From positions 1 through 64,000 of the forward strand of contig JAPLIC010000035.1 of assembly GCA_026389315.1 (NCBI GenBank): 64,000 nucleotides of DNA, written 5' to 3'. Made by a program: the position numbers and the translations under genes. Positions 24,853 to 34,046 of this stretch are shown piece after piece (the first letter of the stretch is position 1; each line of letters begins with the position of its first letter). This DNA comes from Cyanobacteriota bacterium. Its GTDB lineage: Bacteria > Cyanobacteriota > Cyanobacteriia > PCC-6307 > Cyanobiaceae. The notes under the pieces were generated by a model that saw only the letters and a list, made by a program, of their open reading frames with translations, did not search any database and was not told the DNA's origin.

Positions 24853-25021
24853 ATCGTGTTCGGTTTGTTCAGCCTGCAAGGCTTGCGGTCTTGCTGAAGT
24901 TGCCGACTACCATCGGCTTGAGGTAGGGCTTGGAACCAAATTTCTTGAAGCTGTTGATGATGCCTTAGCTCGTGCTACGAGGTCGCAATACTTCGAACAT
25001 GACCGTCGAGTGGACACCTGA
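24849..25021 (+). pseudogene. Frameshifted and truncated RelE/ParE-type toxin
   Basis: GTG at 24849 overlaps the antitoxin stop and gives VNRVRFVQPARLAV; the family-like remainder (LAEVADYHRLEVGLGTKFLEAVDDALAR) is in another frame; ends prematurely at 25021. Confidence 0.6.
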
Positions 25022-25026
25022 TCCCT

Positions 25027-26413
25027 TCACTCCCCAGACCCAACCCGCCCACGCCAAACTCCCCGCACCCGCGAGCTCAGCGCATTGGCGGCTCGGGCCG
25101 TGACCAATCCGGACAGGGCCGCCACCAGCACCGTGGCCATGCTCGTGAACTGGGCGCCCTCCGGTCCGCCGACGCCCAGCACCATCGCCATGGCGGTGAA
25201 CGGCAGGCGGTAACCGCCTGCGATGCCCGCAGCGGCTCCGGCGGCACCGGCCAGATCTGGCGCGATCCCGAAGGGGGCCGCGAATACCCGGCCGCACAGG
25301 TCACCGATCGCCAGAAACGGCACGAACACCCCGCCGCAGCCCCCCGCCAGCACCGCCGCCGCCGTGGTGGCGGCCGCCCGCAGCAATGCCAGGGCCAGCA
25401 GGCGATGCGGGGCGGGGCTGGTGGTTTCGGCCCAGATGATCGCCGCGCCCCCCGGCCCGAAAGCCGCCGCCGGGGTGGCAAGGCCCCCGATCAGCAACGC
25501 CAGCACCAGCAGCGCCGCGCCGCCGATCAGCAGGCGCGTCAGCGGTCGGTCGCGCCAGCCCCGGGCCCAGTAGATCGCCTCACCGGTGAGGGCCGTGAGG
25601 GCGCCGGCCAGCACGCCGATGCACAGGGTGGCCTGCAACGCGGCGAGAAAACCGCCGGGGGGAACCCTGGGCACCACCAGCCGGATCAGATCAAGCTGAA
25701 ACGCGCTATGCACCGCCCAGCCGCTGAGGCCGCCCGCCAGCATGGCGGGCGGCCCGTGGCGCACTCAGCGGAATCTGGCGCCTTGCCGCCAGCTCGGCCA
25801 TGAAGAAACTGCCCACCAGCGGGATGCCGATCAGGGCCGACACGCTCGCCGCGCCACCCCCGATCGCCAGGGGCCGGGCCAAGGCCCGCAGCGCCGGCAC
25901 CGCGCTGCCCAGCCAGCTGCCCGTGGCCACGCCGACATGGGCCGCCGGCGATTCCGTGCCCATCGGCGCCCCCAGCCCCACCGTGGCCAGGATCGCCAGC
26001 GCCCGCAGGGGCGCCAGGTTCCACGGGAACCGCTCCTCCAGCCCCGAGGCGTTGACCACATCGCCCGTCAAATCAGCGCGGGCGATGTCGTGGGGGAACG
26101 AATACCAGGCCGCCAGCGAGCCGGGGGCGACGCCAGGGCGGAGCGTCTGGCGGGGGGCGATCGTCTGCACCGATTGGCCTCGGCCCAGGCCGAACAGGAT
26201 CAGCACCGCCAGGCCCACCCCCAACAGGGGCAGCAACCGCAGCGCCGCCGGACCCAGGCCGGCGGCGGCGGCCAGCGACAGCTTGATCAGCTCGGTGAGC
26301 GCCACCGCCGCCAGGCAGCCGATCAGGCCCCCCAGCAACCCCGCCGCCGTCCAGGCCGCGATCGTGCCGATTCGAGTGCGCCCCTGCTCCATTTTGTTCT
26401 GCCACTGAACCAC
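25027..26413 (-). pseudogene. ClC-type voltage-gated chloride channel, split by a frameshift
   Basis: N-terminal part in ORF 25706-26413 (GLGAPMGTESPAAHVGVATGSWL), C-terminal part in ORF 25027-25764 (GGCGGVFVPFLAIGDLCGR); homology appears to switch frames around 25750-25770. Confidence 0.75.
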
Positions 26414-26463
26414 AGGCCTGCAATCGCGATCTCTTTGAGCAGTCTGAACTTTGCAGTTGTTAA

Positions 26464-26489
26464 TTCAGGTGCATAGTTCAGGTGCATAG
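26464..26489 (+). repeat. 13-bp perfect direct tandem duplication
   Basis: TTCAGGTGCATAG x2. Confidence 0.9.
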
Positions 26490-26610
26490 GGAAGGAAGCG
26501 GCCTTGGCCGACAGCATCGCTCAGGCAGACCTCGACGATCTGCGCACTTTTGTGCCTCGGCCCCTTGAGCGAGCAGCCCTGCCCCGGCCCCTGAACGGCG
26601 CTCAGCGAGG

Positions 26611-26964
26611 ATGGCCGCCAACGACGGCAACTCGGTGAGCGAAACCCCCAGCTACCAGGTCCAGGCCAGCCTTGATGGCACCTTCTTCAGCTTTGCCTGC
26701 CGCGCCGACCAGACCGTGCTGGCTGCGGCCGAGGCGGCAGGGGTGCCGCTGCCCAGCTCCTGCTGCTCGGGGGTCTGCACCACCTGCGCCGCCAAGCTGA
26801 CCAGCGGCAGTGTCCACCAGCCCGATGCCATGGGCGTCAAGTCAGAACTGCGGGAGCAGGGCTACGCCTTGCTTTGCGTCAGCTACCCGCTCAGCGACCT
26901 GCAGTTGCTGGCCGGCCAGGAGGATGCCCTCTACGAGGCCCAGTTCGGCCAATACCAAAAGTGA
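26611..26964 (+). CDS. 2Fe-2S plant-type ferredoxin
   Basis: AAGVPLPSSCCSGVCTTCAAKLTSG ... GYALLCVSYP: Cys ligand pattern. Confidence 0.93.
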   Translation: MAANDGNSVSETPSYQVQASLDGTFFSFACRADQTVLAAAEAAGVPLPSSCCSGVCTTCAAKLTSGSVHQPDAMGVKSELREQGYALLCVSYPLSDLQLLAGQEDALYEAQFGQYQK

Positions 26965-27283
26965 GGCTGGAGCCGCTGGCGGTCTGGTTCCAGCCGGCGG
27001 CGGGGCCCCTGTTGCCCCAGCTGCGGCCTTTTTTGCTAGCGGCCGGCCAGGTCCAGGCGGGCGCCTCGGCGCGGCTGCTGCGCTGGGCGATCACCGCCGC
27101 CGAACCGGCCCGGGGCCTGCGGATCGAGGCGGTGCTGGTGGTGGGCGAGCTGGAAGGCGACGGACCTGGGGCAGAGGTGAACCCTGGCTCGGATTTGGGC
27201 TTTGGCTCGATGGCTTGCCGGGACTCGGTCATGACGGCAGGTCCAAACTCTGCTTCGGCAGCCACGCTTCCAACCGTCTGGCG

Positions 27284-28363
27284 ATGCTGACCCCCCCCCT
27301 GCCCACCCTGCTGGTGATCCCCACCGGCGTCGGTTGCGCCGTGGGGGGCTACGCGGGCGATGGCCTGCCGGCGGCCCGCTTGCTGGCGGCGGCCAGCGGC
27401 TGCCTGGTCACCCATCCCAATGTGCTCAATGGCGCCGCCCTCTACTGGAGCGACCGCCGCATTCATTACGTGGAGGGCTGGGCCCTCGATCGCTTCGCCT
27501 GCGGCGAGCTGGCCCTGGCACCGGTGGCGGGCCGGCGGGTGGGGCTGCTGCTCGATGGCGGCATTGAGCCGGAGCTGCGCGCCCGCCAACTGCAGGCGGC
27601 CGAGGCCTGCCGCGCCACCCTGGGCCTGGCGATCGGTCCGGTGCTGGTCACCGATGTGCCCCTGGGGGTGGGCCTGAGCCTGGGGCCCAGCGGCAGCAGC
27701 TGGGGCACGCTGGAGCGCCCCGATGTGCTGTTGCGGGCTGGCGAAAAACTAGTGGCCGCCGGGGCCACCGCCATCGCCGTGGTGGCCCGCTTCCCCGACG
27801 ATGCTGGTAGCGACGCCCTGGCCGCCTACCGCCACGGCGCCGGCGTCGATGCCCTGGCCGGAGCCGAGGCGGTGATCAGCCACCTGCTGGTGCAACACCT
27901 GGGCATCCCCTGCGCCCATGCCCCCGCCCTGGCGCCCCTGCCCCTTGATCCGCAGCTGGATCCGCGGGCGGCGGCGGAGGAACTGGGCCACACCTTTTTG
28001 CCCTGCGTGCTGGTGGGCCTCAGCCGCGCCCCCGATCTGGTGGCCCCCAAAGACCGCCGTGCCTCCTTGGGGGCAGAGGATCTGGGGGCGGTGGTGGCCC
28101 CGGCCGGGGCCCTGGGCGGCGAGGCCGTGCTGGCCAGTGTCGAGCGGGGCGTGCCCTTGATCGCCGTCAGCGGTAATCCCTGTCTGCTGCAAGTGGATGG
28201 CGCCGCCCTGGGGATTCCCGTGCTGCCAGCCAGCAACTACAGCGAGGCCGCTGGCCTGGTGTTGGCCCTCAGGGAGGGCCTTGATCCAGGGGCTCTGACG
28301 CGCCCGTTGGGGATGCTTGCGCCCGAGAGCGCCGGTTTGCCAAGTCCAGCTCCCAGGCAGTAG
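27284..28363 (+). CDS. DUF3326 domain-containing protein
   Basis: LLVIPTGVGCAVGGYAGDGLPAARLLAAASGCLVTHPNVLNGAALYW; ATG at 27284 of the longer ORF. Confidence 0.85.
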   Translation: MLTPPLPTLLVIPTGVGCAVGGYAGDGLPAARLLAAASGCLVTHPNVLNGAALYWSDRRIHYVEGWALDRFACGELALAPVAGRRVGLLLDGGIEPELRARQLQAAEACRATLGLAIGPVLVTDVPLGVGLSLGPSGSSWGTLERPDVLLRAGEKLVAAGATAIAVVARFPDDAGSDALAAYRHGAGVDALAGAEAVISHLLVQHLGIPCAHAPALAPLPLDPQLDPRAAAEELGHTFLPCVLVGLSRAPDLVAPKDRRASLGAEDLGAVVAPAGALGGEAVLASVERGVPLIAVSGNPCLLQVDGAALGIPVLPASNYSEAAGLVLALREGLDPGALTRPLGMLAPESAGLPSPAPRQ

Positions 28364-28615
28364 GACATGACGCGGAGGAGAATCGTCGCTTTACCTTGGG
28401 GTGCTATCGATCCAAGTCAGAGCCAAATCTCTTCGCTTGAGCATTGCACCCACGTAGACCAACGTCCATCATTGATTGCAAATATCCGAGCAGGGCTCCA
28501 ATCCATCGCGATGGGCAAGCTGCACGTGATTCATGATCGGGGCAGGCAAGTTCATCTTGGCCTCGGAATCGGCTAGAATCAAGGGAGATACTTTTTTGCA
28601 ACACGAGTTGGCCCA

Positions 28616-30505
28616 ATGCAATCTAATCCAGACTTTTGCAATCCCATTCAATATTCAATTGTCAAACAGGATCGCTTCTTGCGCCCTTTCGATGGAATAG
28701 AAAAAATTCAAATCAATTACAGCCAACTGCACCAAGACATGTTTACACTTGCCATGCTAAATGGCAAGACCAAAGGAACCTACTTGGAGATTGGCGCCCA
28801 TGAACCAATCTTTATCAGCAACACATACTTGCTTGAATCAATGTTTGACTGGCGAGGAATTTCAATTGAATTGGATCGAGATATGGTATTGCGCCATAAG
28901 GTACTGCGCTCGAATAGTTGCCTGCTGGGCGATGCGACAACAGCTAATTATGGCGAAATTCTTGAGAACGCTTCCATGCCGTCAGTTATTGATTATCTGA
29001 GCATAGATATCGATCCACCCAAAAACAGCCTGCTCGCCTTAAAAAAAATACCCCATGACCGCTATCAATTTAGAGTGATTACCTTTGAGCACGATTATTC
29101 AGCCGGAGGTCACTTAGAGCGCAGGGAAAGCCGTGTTTTGCTCCAGTCACTTGGGTACAGGCTGATCGTGAGTGACGTTTCCTGGGGTAATCGGATTGTT
29201 GAAGATTGGTGGATTCATCCCGATCATGTTGATAGCGATATCAGCGCTGAATTAATTTGCAATGACACCAATCCTCACGAACATGATAAATACATCTATG
29301 GGTTATATAAGTCGAAATCTTATGCTCTGCCAAGCCAGTCTGCATCGAAGCCACTGCAGACAACACAACCAAGCCTTTGCATCGAGGGCTGGCGCAGCAT
29401 CAATCATTCCTACTGCCTTGTCAACCAATGGCAAATCCTCAACCTCTTAGCTCATCCCATCGAACTACGACATCGAGATACAGCCTATTTCCGGCCTGAA
29501 TGGAAAAGCGACCAGGACCAAAGCGGCTTTGAACCGGAGAAATACAATCAAATTATTTCGATCCCCCATCCCGAGGAAGGTGATTACTTTGACGTAACCT
29601 ATCGAATCAGCTTTCCTTTTAATCTGTCGCCATTCAGGAGTAAAAAGTTATTTGTATTCGGAACTTCTGAAGCAGGTACTGTTGATGGTTTTTTCACTGA
29701 AGAATATCCCGAGGTTGCAAGCTTAGGTGAAAATATCAGAATCATTACCTCATCTCATTGGTCTCGTCAGGGATTCCTTCGATCCGGCTTCCGCGATGAG
29801 ACCGTAAAAGTGATCAGCCTTGGCATTGATCCTTTCACCTTCTTCCCAGTAGATGCTGAGTTGCGCACGCTTTATCGGGAACTGTTTGGGATCAAGCCCG
29901 ATGATTTTGTTTTGCTTTCAGTAAGCGCCCTAACCGAAAATAAAGGCATTGACGTTCTACTTCGAGCCTTTTTAACCCTGAAACAGACCAAGCCTGAACT
30001 CAAACTCATTGTCAAAAGACCGGGTAACCTGTACGGCGTTCCGTTTCAATATTACCTCAACAAAATATCCGACCTGCCAGAACTGGCACGCCTTAGCGAG
30101 ACTCACATTAATGACATCATTGAAATTTCAGATAATTTTGACTTTGATGGCATGCGAGCCCTCTACAATGCCTGCGACGCCTGCATATCTCCCTACAAAG
30201 CTGAGGGGTTCAATATGCCGCCACTTGAAGCTGCGGCATGCGGATTGCCTATCCTTGTCACCCAAGGAGGCCCTACGGACGATTATTTTGATCCAAGGAT
30301 GGGACTACAAATCAAGGCTACGCTTATGGAAAGCACGGGGCAAATGTTTCTCGAGCCTGATCTTGACTCACTTATCGATGGCATAGAAAAACTGACGGAA
30401 TCAAGGGAGCGATGGGGGGGAGCCATCGCAAGTGAGTATGTACACCAAAATTATAACTGGTCCAAGATCACAGATGATCTACTAAAAGAAATGGGGCTTG
30501 AATAA
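28616..30505 (+). CDS. Fusion protein: FkbM-type methyltransferase-like domain plus GT4-type glycosyltransferase
   Basis: N-term TYLEIGAHEPIFISNTYLLESMFDWRGISIELD ... DYLSIDIDP; C-term SALTENKGIDVLLRAF ... ISPYKAEGFNMPPLEAAACGLPILVTQGGPTDDYF. Confidence 0.85.
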   Translation: MQSNPDFCNPIQYSIVKQDRFLRPFDGIEKIQINYSQLHQDMFTLAMLNGKTKGTYLEIGAHEPIFISNTYLLESMFDWRGISIELDRDMVLRHKVLRSNSCLLGDATTANYGEILENASMPSVIDYLSIDIDPPKNSLLALKKIPHDRYQFRVITFEHDYSAGGHLERRESRVLLQSLGYRLIVSDVSWGNRIVEDWWIHPDHVDSDISAELICNDTNPHEHDKYIYGLYKSKSYALPSQSASKPLQTTQPSLCIEGWRSINHSYCLVNQWQILNLLAHPIELRHRDTAYFRPEWKSDQDQSGFEPEKYNQIISIPHPEEGDYFDVTYRISFPFNLSPFRSKKLFVFGTSEAGTVDGFFTEEYPEVASLGENIRIITSSHWSRQGFLRSGFRDETVKVISLGIDPFTFFPVDAELRTLYRELFGIKPDDFVLLSVSALTENKGIDVLLRAFLTLKQTKPELKLIVKRPGNLYGVPFQYYLNKISDLPELARLSETHINDIIEISDNFDFDGMRALYNACDACISPYKAEGFNMPPLEAAACGLPILVTQGGPTDDYFDPRMGLQIKATLMESTGQMFLEPDLDSLIDGIEKLTESRERWGGAIASEYVHQNYNWSKITDDLLKEMGLE

Positions 30506-30592
30506 TTATTTCAAGATAGGTCATTTTTCCAATCACTCAAACTGGTACTCAGCCAATTTTCCAGCTCCCCCCTTCCCAAGAACGATAGACCC

Positions 30593-30632
30593 AACACAAA
30601 CACAAACACAAACACAAACACAAACACAAACA
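30593..30632 (+). repeat. (ACAAAC)n hexanucleotide microsatellite, more than 6 copies
   Basis: aacacaaacacaaacacaaacacaaacacaaacacaaaca. Confidence 0.95.
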
Positions 30633-30799
30633 TAGCCAGTCCCAGCCCGGGGGCCGTCCATCAGATTCCCGTGGGCACCGCCGTTACGGCCTACTGCAAA
30701 TCCCTGCCTCATAGGCGAATGGTTTCAGCAAGCGCTAGGTCCAGGAAGCCCAAACCGCCTGGTATCCGCCACCCAAGCACTATCCCCAGCCCCCAGGCT

Positions 30800-32365
30800 T
30801 CAGCGGCCTAAGGGCTCGATGTCATTGAGCTGCCAGGTTTTGCTGAAGTAGGGCTCGGTGGGGCCATAAAAGCGGAAGTAGCTGAACCAGCCCTGGCCCG
30901 GGTTGGTCTGGATCCAGTTGGCGGCTCCGGCCGGCCGCACCGGGCCGAAAACCACATCCACCGAACCGTCGGCGTTGCGCACCAGTCCCGTTTGCCGCGA
31001 GCTCAGGTCGGCGGCACCCTGGGCGGTGATCAGGGGACCGCGGCTGACGTTGTCGTAGAGGGTGATGGACCAGAACTGCTTCACCGGCGGCTCGGCAGGC
31101 ACCCGCATGCGATAGCTGCGGCCGCCATCGAGCCAGTGGCCCTGGCTGTCTTTCGAGGCTTCCAGATAGGCCTGGCCGAAGCCAACGATGCGGCCCTGCA
31201 TCCCCACCGACATGCCAATGGCCTCATAGAACCAGGAGCTGCGCTCATCCAATTGGACCCGTTTGCGGTCGGGGCTTTCCTGATCCAGCTCGAAGCGCTG
31301 GGCATAGTCCCAGTGTTTGCCGGGGTAAACCGTGACTCCGGGGGTGCGTTTGTCGAAGGCCAGCGTGCGGGCCATCAGTTCGCCCACCTGGGCGGCGTCC
31401 GCCAGGATGCGGCTCTGGCGGGCATCGGGTTTGAAAGGCTCTCCGGGCACCAGGCCCAGGGGCGCCAGCATGGCGAACATCATGCGGTCCCTGGGGGCCA
31501 CGGGCTCGTTGGCGTACAGCTCGCTCAGCATGCGCCAGTAATCCAGGTTGGCGGGCTGGGCTGATTGCCAGGGGCGCCCCCCCACGGACCGATAGGTCGT
31601 GGCGGGGGGATTGGCCCGCTGGTTCCAGCCGTAAACGCGGTGCTGACGCACGGTGGCCTCGGCCGCTGCCTTGTCCGGCGACAGGCCCCTGGTGCCGAAC
31701 CAGACCTGGTTGCTGGGGGAGCGCACGATCCGGTAGCCGGGGGCCTCCACGGCGGGGCTGCCGGGGGGCAGAACCAAATACTTGCCCCCCAAGCCCTTGT
31801 CCGGACCCGTCTGGCCCATGTCGGTGATCGGTTGCTGCCAGAGGTCCATCACGCCGCCGGCGGTCAAGCCAGCGGGAACTTCAATCACCAGGGGCCCCTG
31901 GCTGGCCAGGTCCCAGAAACTGAAGGCGTAGAGGGTGGTGATGTTGGGGGTCAACATGCCCGCCTTGTCCTTGAGGTTTTGATAGAGCAACACCTCGCCG
32001 TTGGCGGTTCCCAAGCTGCGGCGCTGGGCGTCGTAGAGGGCCTTGAAGCCAATGGCCGGCAGGGCCCAGAGATAGGCCTGGGTGGCCCGCTGGAAATCGA
32101 GCTCGTCGTAGAGCTTGGCTGCGGTGGCTTCTGACGGGTAGCCGTTCTCCAGCGTCAAGGGGCCAAGGCGCGTGTTCACGGTGCTGAGGCCGCCCCGATT
32201 TGGGGCCACGGGGGTGGATTCAGCGGCTTGGGCTCTGCCGACTCCGGCCCATCCGCCGGTCCCCACGGCGGTGGCGATGGCCAAGGCCAGGCAGAGGCTC
32301 TTGGGGCGCGGACGGGGGGACGACAGGTTCACGGGCGGGAGAGGCAGTAAGCGAAATCGCAACAA
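30800..32365 (-). CDS. DUF1254/DUF1214 domain-containing exported protein
   Basis: Signal-peptide-like N-terminus; QRATQAYLWALPAIGFKALYDAQRR ... KQFWSITLYDNVSRGPLITA ... NWIQTNPGQGWFSYFRFYGPTEPYFSKTWQLNDIEPL. Confidence 0.88.
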   Translation of the reverse strand: MLRFRLLPLPPVNLSSPRPRPKSLCLALAIATAVGTGGWAGVGRAQAAESTPVAPNRGGLSTVNTRLGPLTLENGYPSEATAAKLYDELDFQRATQAYLWALPAIGFKALYDAQRRSLGTANGEVLLYQNLKDKAGMLTPNITTLYAFSFWDLASQGPLVIEVPAGLTAGGVMDLWQQPITDMGQTGPDKGLGGKYLVLPPGSPAVEAPGYRIVRSPSNQVWFGTRGLSPDKAAAEATVRQHRVYGWNQRANPPATTYRSVGGRPWQSAQPANLDYWRMLSELYANEPVAPRDRMMFAMLAPLGLVPGEPFKPDARQSRILADAAQVGELMARTLAFDKRTPGVTVYPGKHWDYAQRFELDQESPDRKRVQLDERSSWFYEAIGMSVGMQGRIVGFGQAYLEASKDSQGHWLDGGRSYRMRVPAEPPVKQFWSITLYDNVSRGPLITAQGAADLSSRQTGLVRNADGSVDVVFGPVRPAGAANWIQTNPGQGWFSYFRFYGPTEPYFSKTWQLNDIEPLGR

Positions 32366-32452
32366 TTTTGCCTAAGCCCAAAGTCCGGCAGCGAAATGGT
32401 GCGCCCCAGGCCAGTTTGGTCCCCAAGTTCTGCGTGCAGCGCCAGGTCATCG

Positions 32453-33493
32453 TCAGGATTTTTTGGGCAATAAAAGCGTGAACACGACCCGTCCAGCCCA
32501 GCCGTGGGGCCCCTGCTCCGGTCCCTCGGCCCAATAGCGCACCCCAGCGCCCACGCTGACCAGTTGATCCCCCAGCTTGAGGATCTTTGTGATGACAAAA
32601 TTAATCGGTACGGCCAACTGCTCGTTCTGCCAGTCGTAGCTGGTTTCGGTCTGCAGGGTGGCGGTCCAGGCCGTGGGGGTGGTGTAGCTGATGAACGGCT
32701 GCACAAAACTGTTGTTGACGTCGGCGAGACGGCCCCGGTTCTGCACCGACCACAGGTGGTTGGCCAGCACACCGACGGTCCAGCGCCCGCTCTGTTTGAG
32801 CACCACTCCGGTGGGGCCGAGCGCCCATTGATTGGCGGTGGTGAAGGTGTTGGTGCCGGTGGGCAGCAGGGCCACCGGACCGAGCCCCCAGATCAGGCCC
32901 CATGGGCCGGGGCGGCTGGGGGAAAGAAACAGACTCTGCACGGTGTCGCCAAAGTCAACCCCGTTGTCAAAACGGCCCTGATTGATCGTGCTGTTGGCAT
33001 CGCTCTGATGGATCACCGGCAGGATCGTGCGGGAGATCAGATTCCAATCTTTGCTGAGGTTGATCGGCACCACCGGCTGGATGTTCAGCGTCAGGCGATT
33101 GATGTCTTCCCTGGCGCCGATGCGATCGTCCCAGTTCCATTGAAAAGGAATGCTGACTAAGGCCGCCACTGGATTGGCCAGCTGTTGGGCCAATGATGCT
33201 TCTGCTTGATCGAGGGCCTGCGTGGCTTCTTGCTGCTCAGGGCTGGGTTGCTCAGCGATGGGCTGTTCGGCCAGGGTGATCGGTGCCAGGGCGGTCCCCC
33301 GGTCGGCGGGGGGCTCGGCCGCGAGGCCGGCCATGGCGAGCCCCCCCCCTAGGGCGTAGGCCGAGATGGCGCCCAAAAGGGGAAGGCGCAACCAAGAAAA
33401 GGGCTCGCCAGGGGCCCCCAGAACACCGAAAGAGAAGCTGCTGGCTTGGTCAGCCATGGGGTTGAGATTGCTGGCGGATGAAAATTCCCCCAA
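32453..33493 (-). CDS. Putative outer-membrane beta-barrel protein (MetA-pathway/'neuromedin U'-like)
   Basis: LVSIPFQWNWDDRIGAREDINRLTLNIQPVVPINLSKDWNLISRTILPVIHQ; alternating beta pattern to the C-terminus. Confidence 0.7.
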   Translation of the reverse strand: MGEFSSASNLNPMADQASSFSFGVLGAPGEPFSWLRLPLLGAISAYALGGGLAMAGLAAEPPADRGTALAPITLAEQPIAEQPSPEQQEATQALDQAEASLAQQLANPVAALVSIPFQWNWDDRIGAREDINRLTLNIQPVVPINLSKDWNLISRTILPVIHQSDANSTINQGRFDNGVDFGDTVQSLFLSPSRPGPWGLIWGLGPVALLPTGTNTFTTANQWALGPTGVVLKQSGRWTVGVLANHLWSVQNRGRLADVNNSFVQPFISYTTPTAWTATLQTETSYDWQNEQLAVPINFVITKILKLGDQLVSVGAGVRYWAEGPEQGPHGWAGRVVFTLLLPKKS

Positions 33494-33528
33494 ACCATAG
33501 CCTGGGGAAGCCCATCATGCCGCTTCAA

Positions 33529-33972
33529 TCAACCCTTGGGAATCCGAATCTTCTGACCGGGATAAATGAGGTCAGGATTCTCAATGACTTCCCGGTTGGC
33601 GGCGAAGATTTCGTTGTAACGGGATCCATTGCCTAATTCCCGTTCGGCAATTCCCCAGAGGGTGTCACCTTCTTTCACCAGCACGAAGCTGGAATCTCCA
33701 GGGGCCCCAAGACCAGCGGCCTCGACTTTGGCGACGCCCTCCACATTGCCCGCTATCAACACAGCCTTTTCAAAGGCCGCGGCATCATTGGCCGTGCCGC
33801 TGATCGTGGCGGTGTCGCCGTCAAAAACCACATCGAGATCGCTGATGCCAGGATTATTGGCATCGATGTGTTTCTGGAGTTTTTGGGCAATGGTGATCGA
33901 ATCTTCACCACGGTTGAAGATTTTTTTGCCGACATTGGCGGCGAAATCAAACAGGGGAACTCCCATCGTCAA
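33529..33972 (-). CDS. BON plus LysM domain protein (YgaU/XkdP-like)
   Basis: DVVFDGDTATISGTANDAAAFEKAVLIAGNVEGVAKVE (BON); FVLVKEGDTLWGIAERELGNGSRYNEIFAANREVIENPDLIYPGQKIRIP (LysM). Confidence 0.92.
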   Translation of the reverse strand: MTMGVPLFDFAANVGKKIFNRGEDSITIAQKLQKHIDANNPGISDLDVVFDGDTATISGTANDAAAFEKAVLIAGNVEGVAKVEAAGLGAPGDSSFVLVKEGDTLWGIAERELGNGSRYNEIFAANREVIENPDLIYPGQKIRIPKG

Positions 33973-34046
33973 GATTGGCTGGCCTCCCTACAAAAGCATC
34001 CCCCCAGGGGCCATCGCCAGGCGCCAGTGATCGCGAATACCGGCGC

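Noticed and set aside
25742-26476. 244-aa plus-strand ORF opposite the ClC gene
   Set aside because: Arg/Gln-rich shadow ORF antisense to recognisable ClC sequence.
30593-30632. Considered as CRISPR or telomere-like repeat
   Set aside because: Simple hexanucleotide microsatellite with no spacers.
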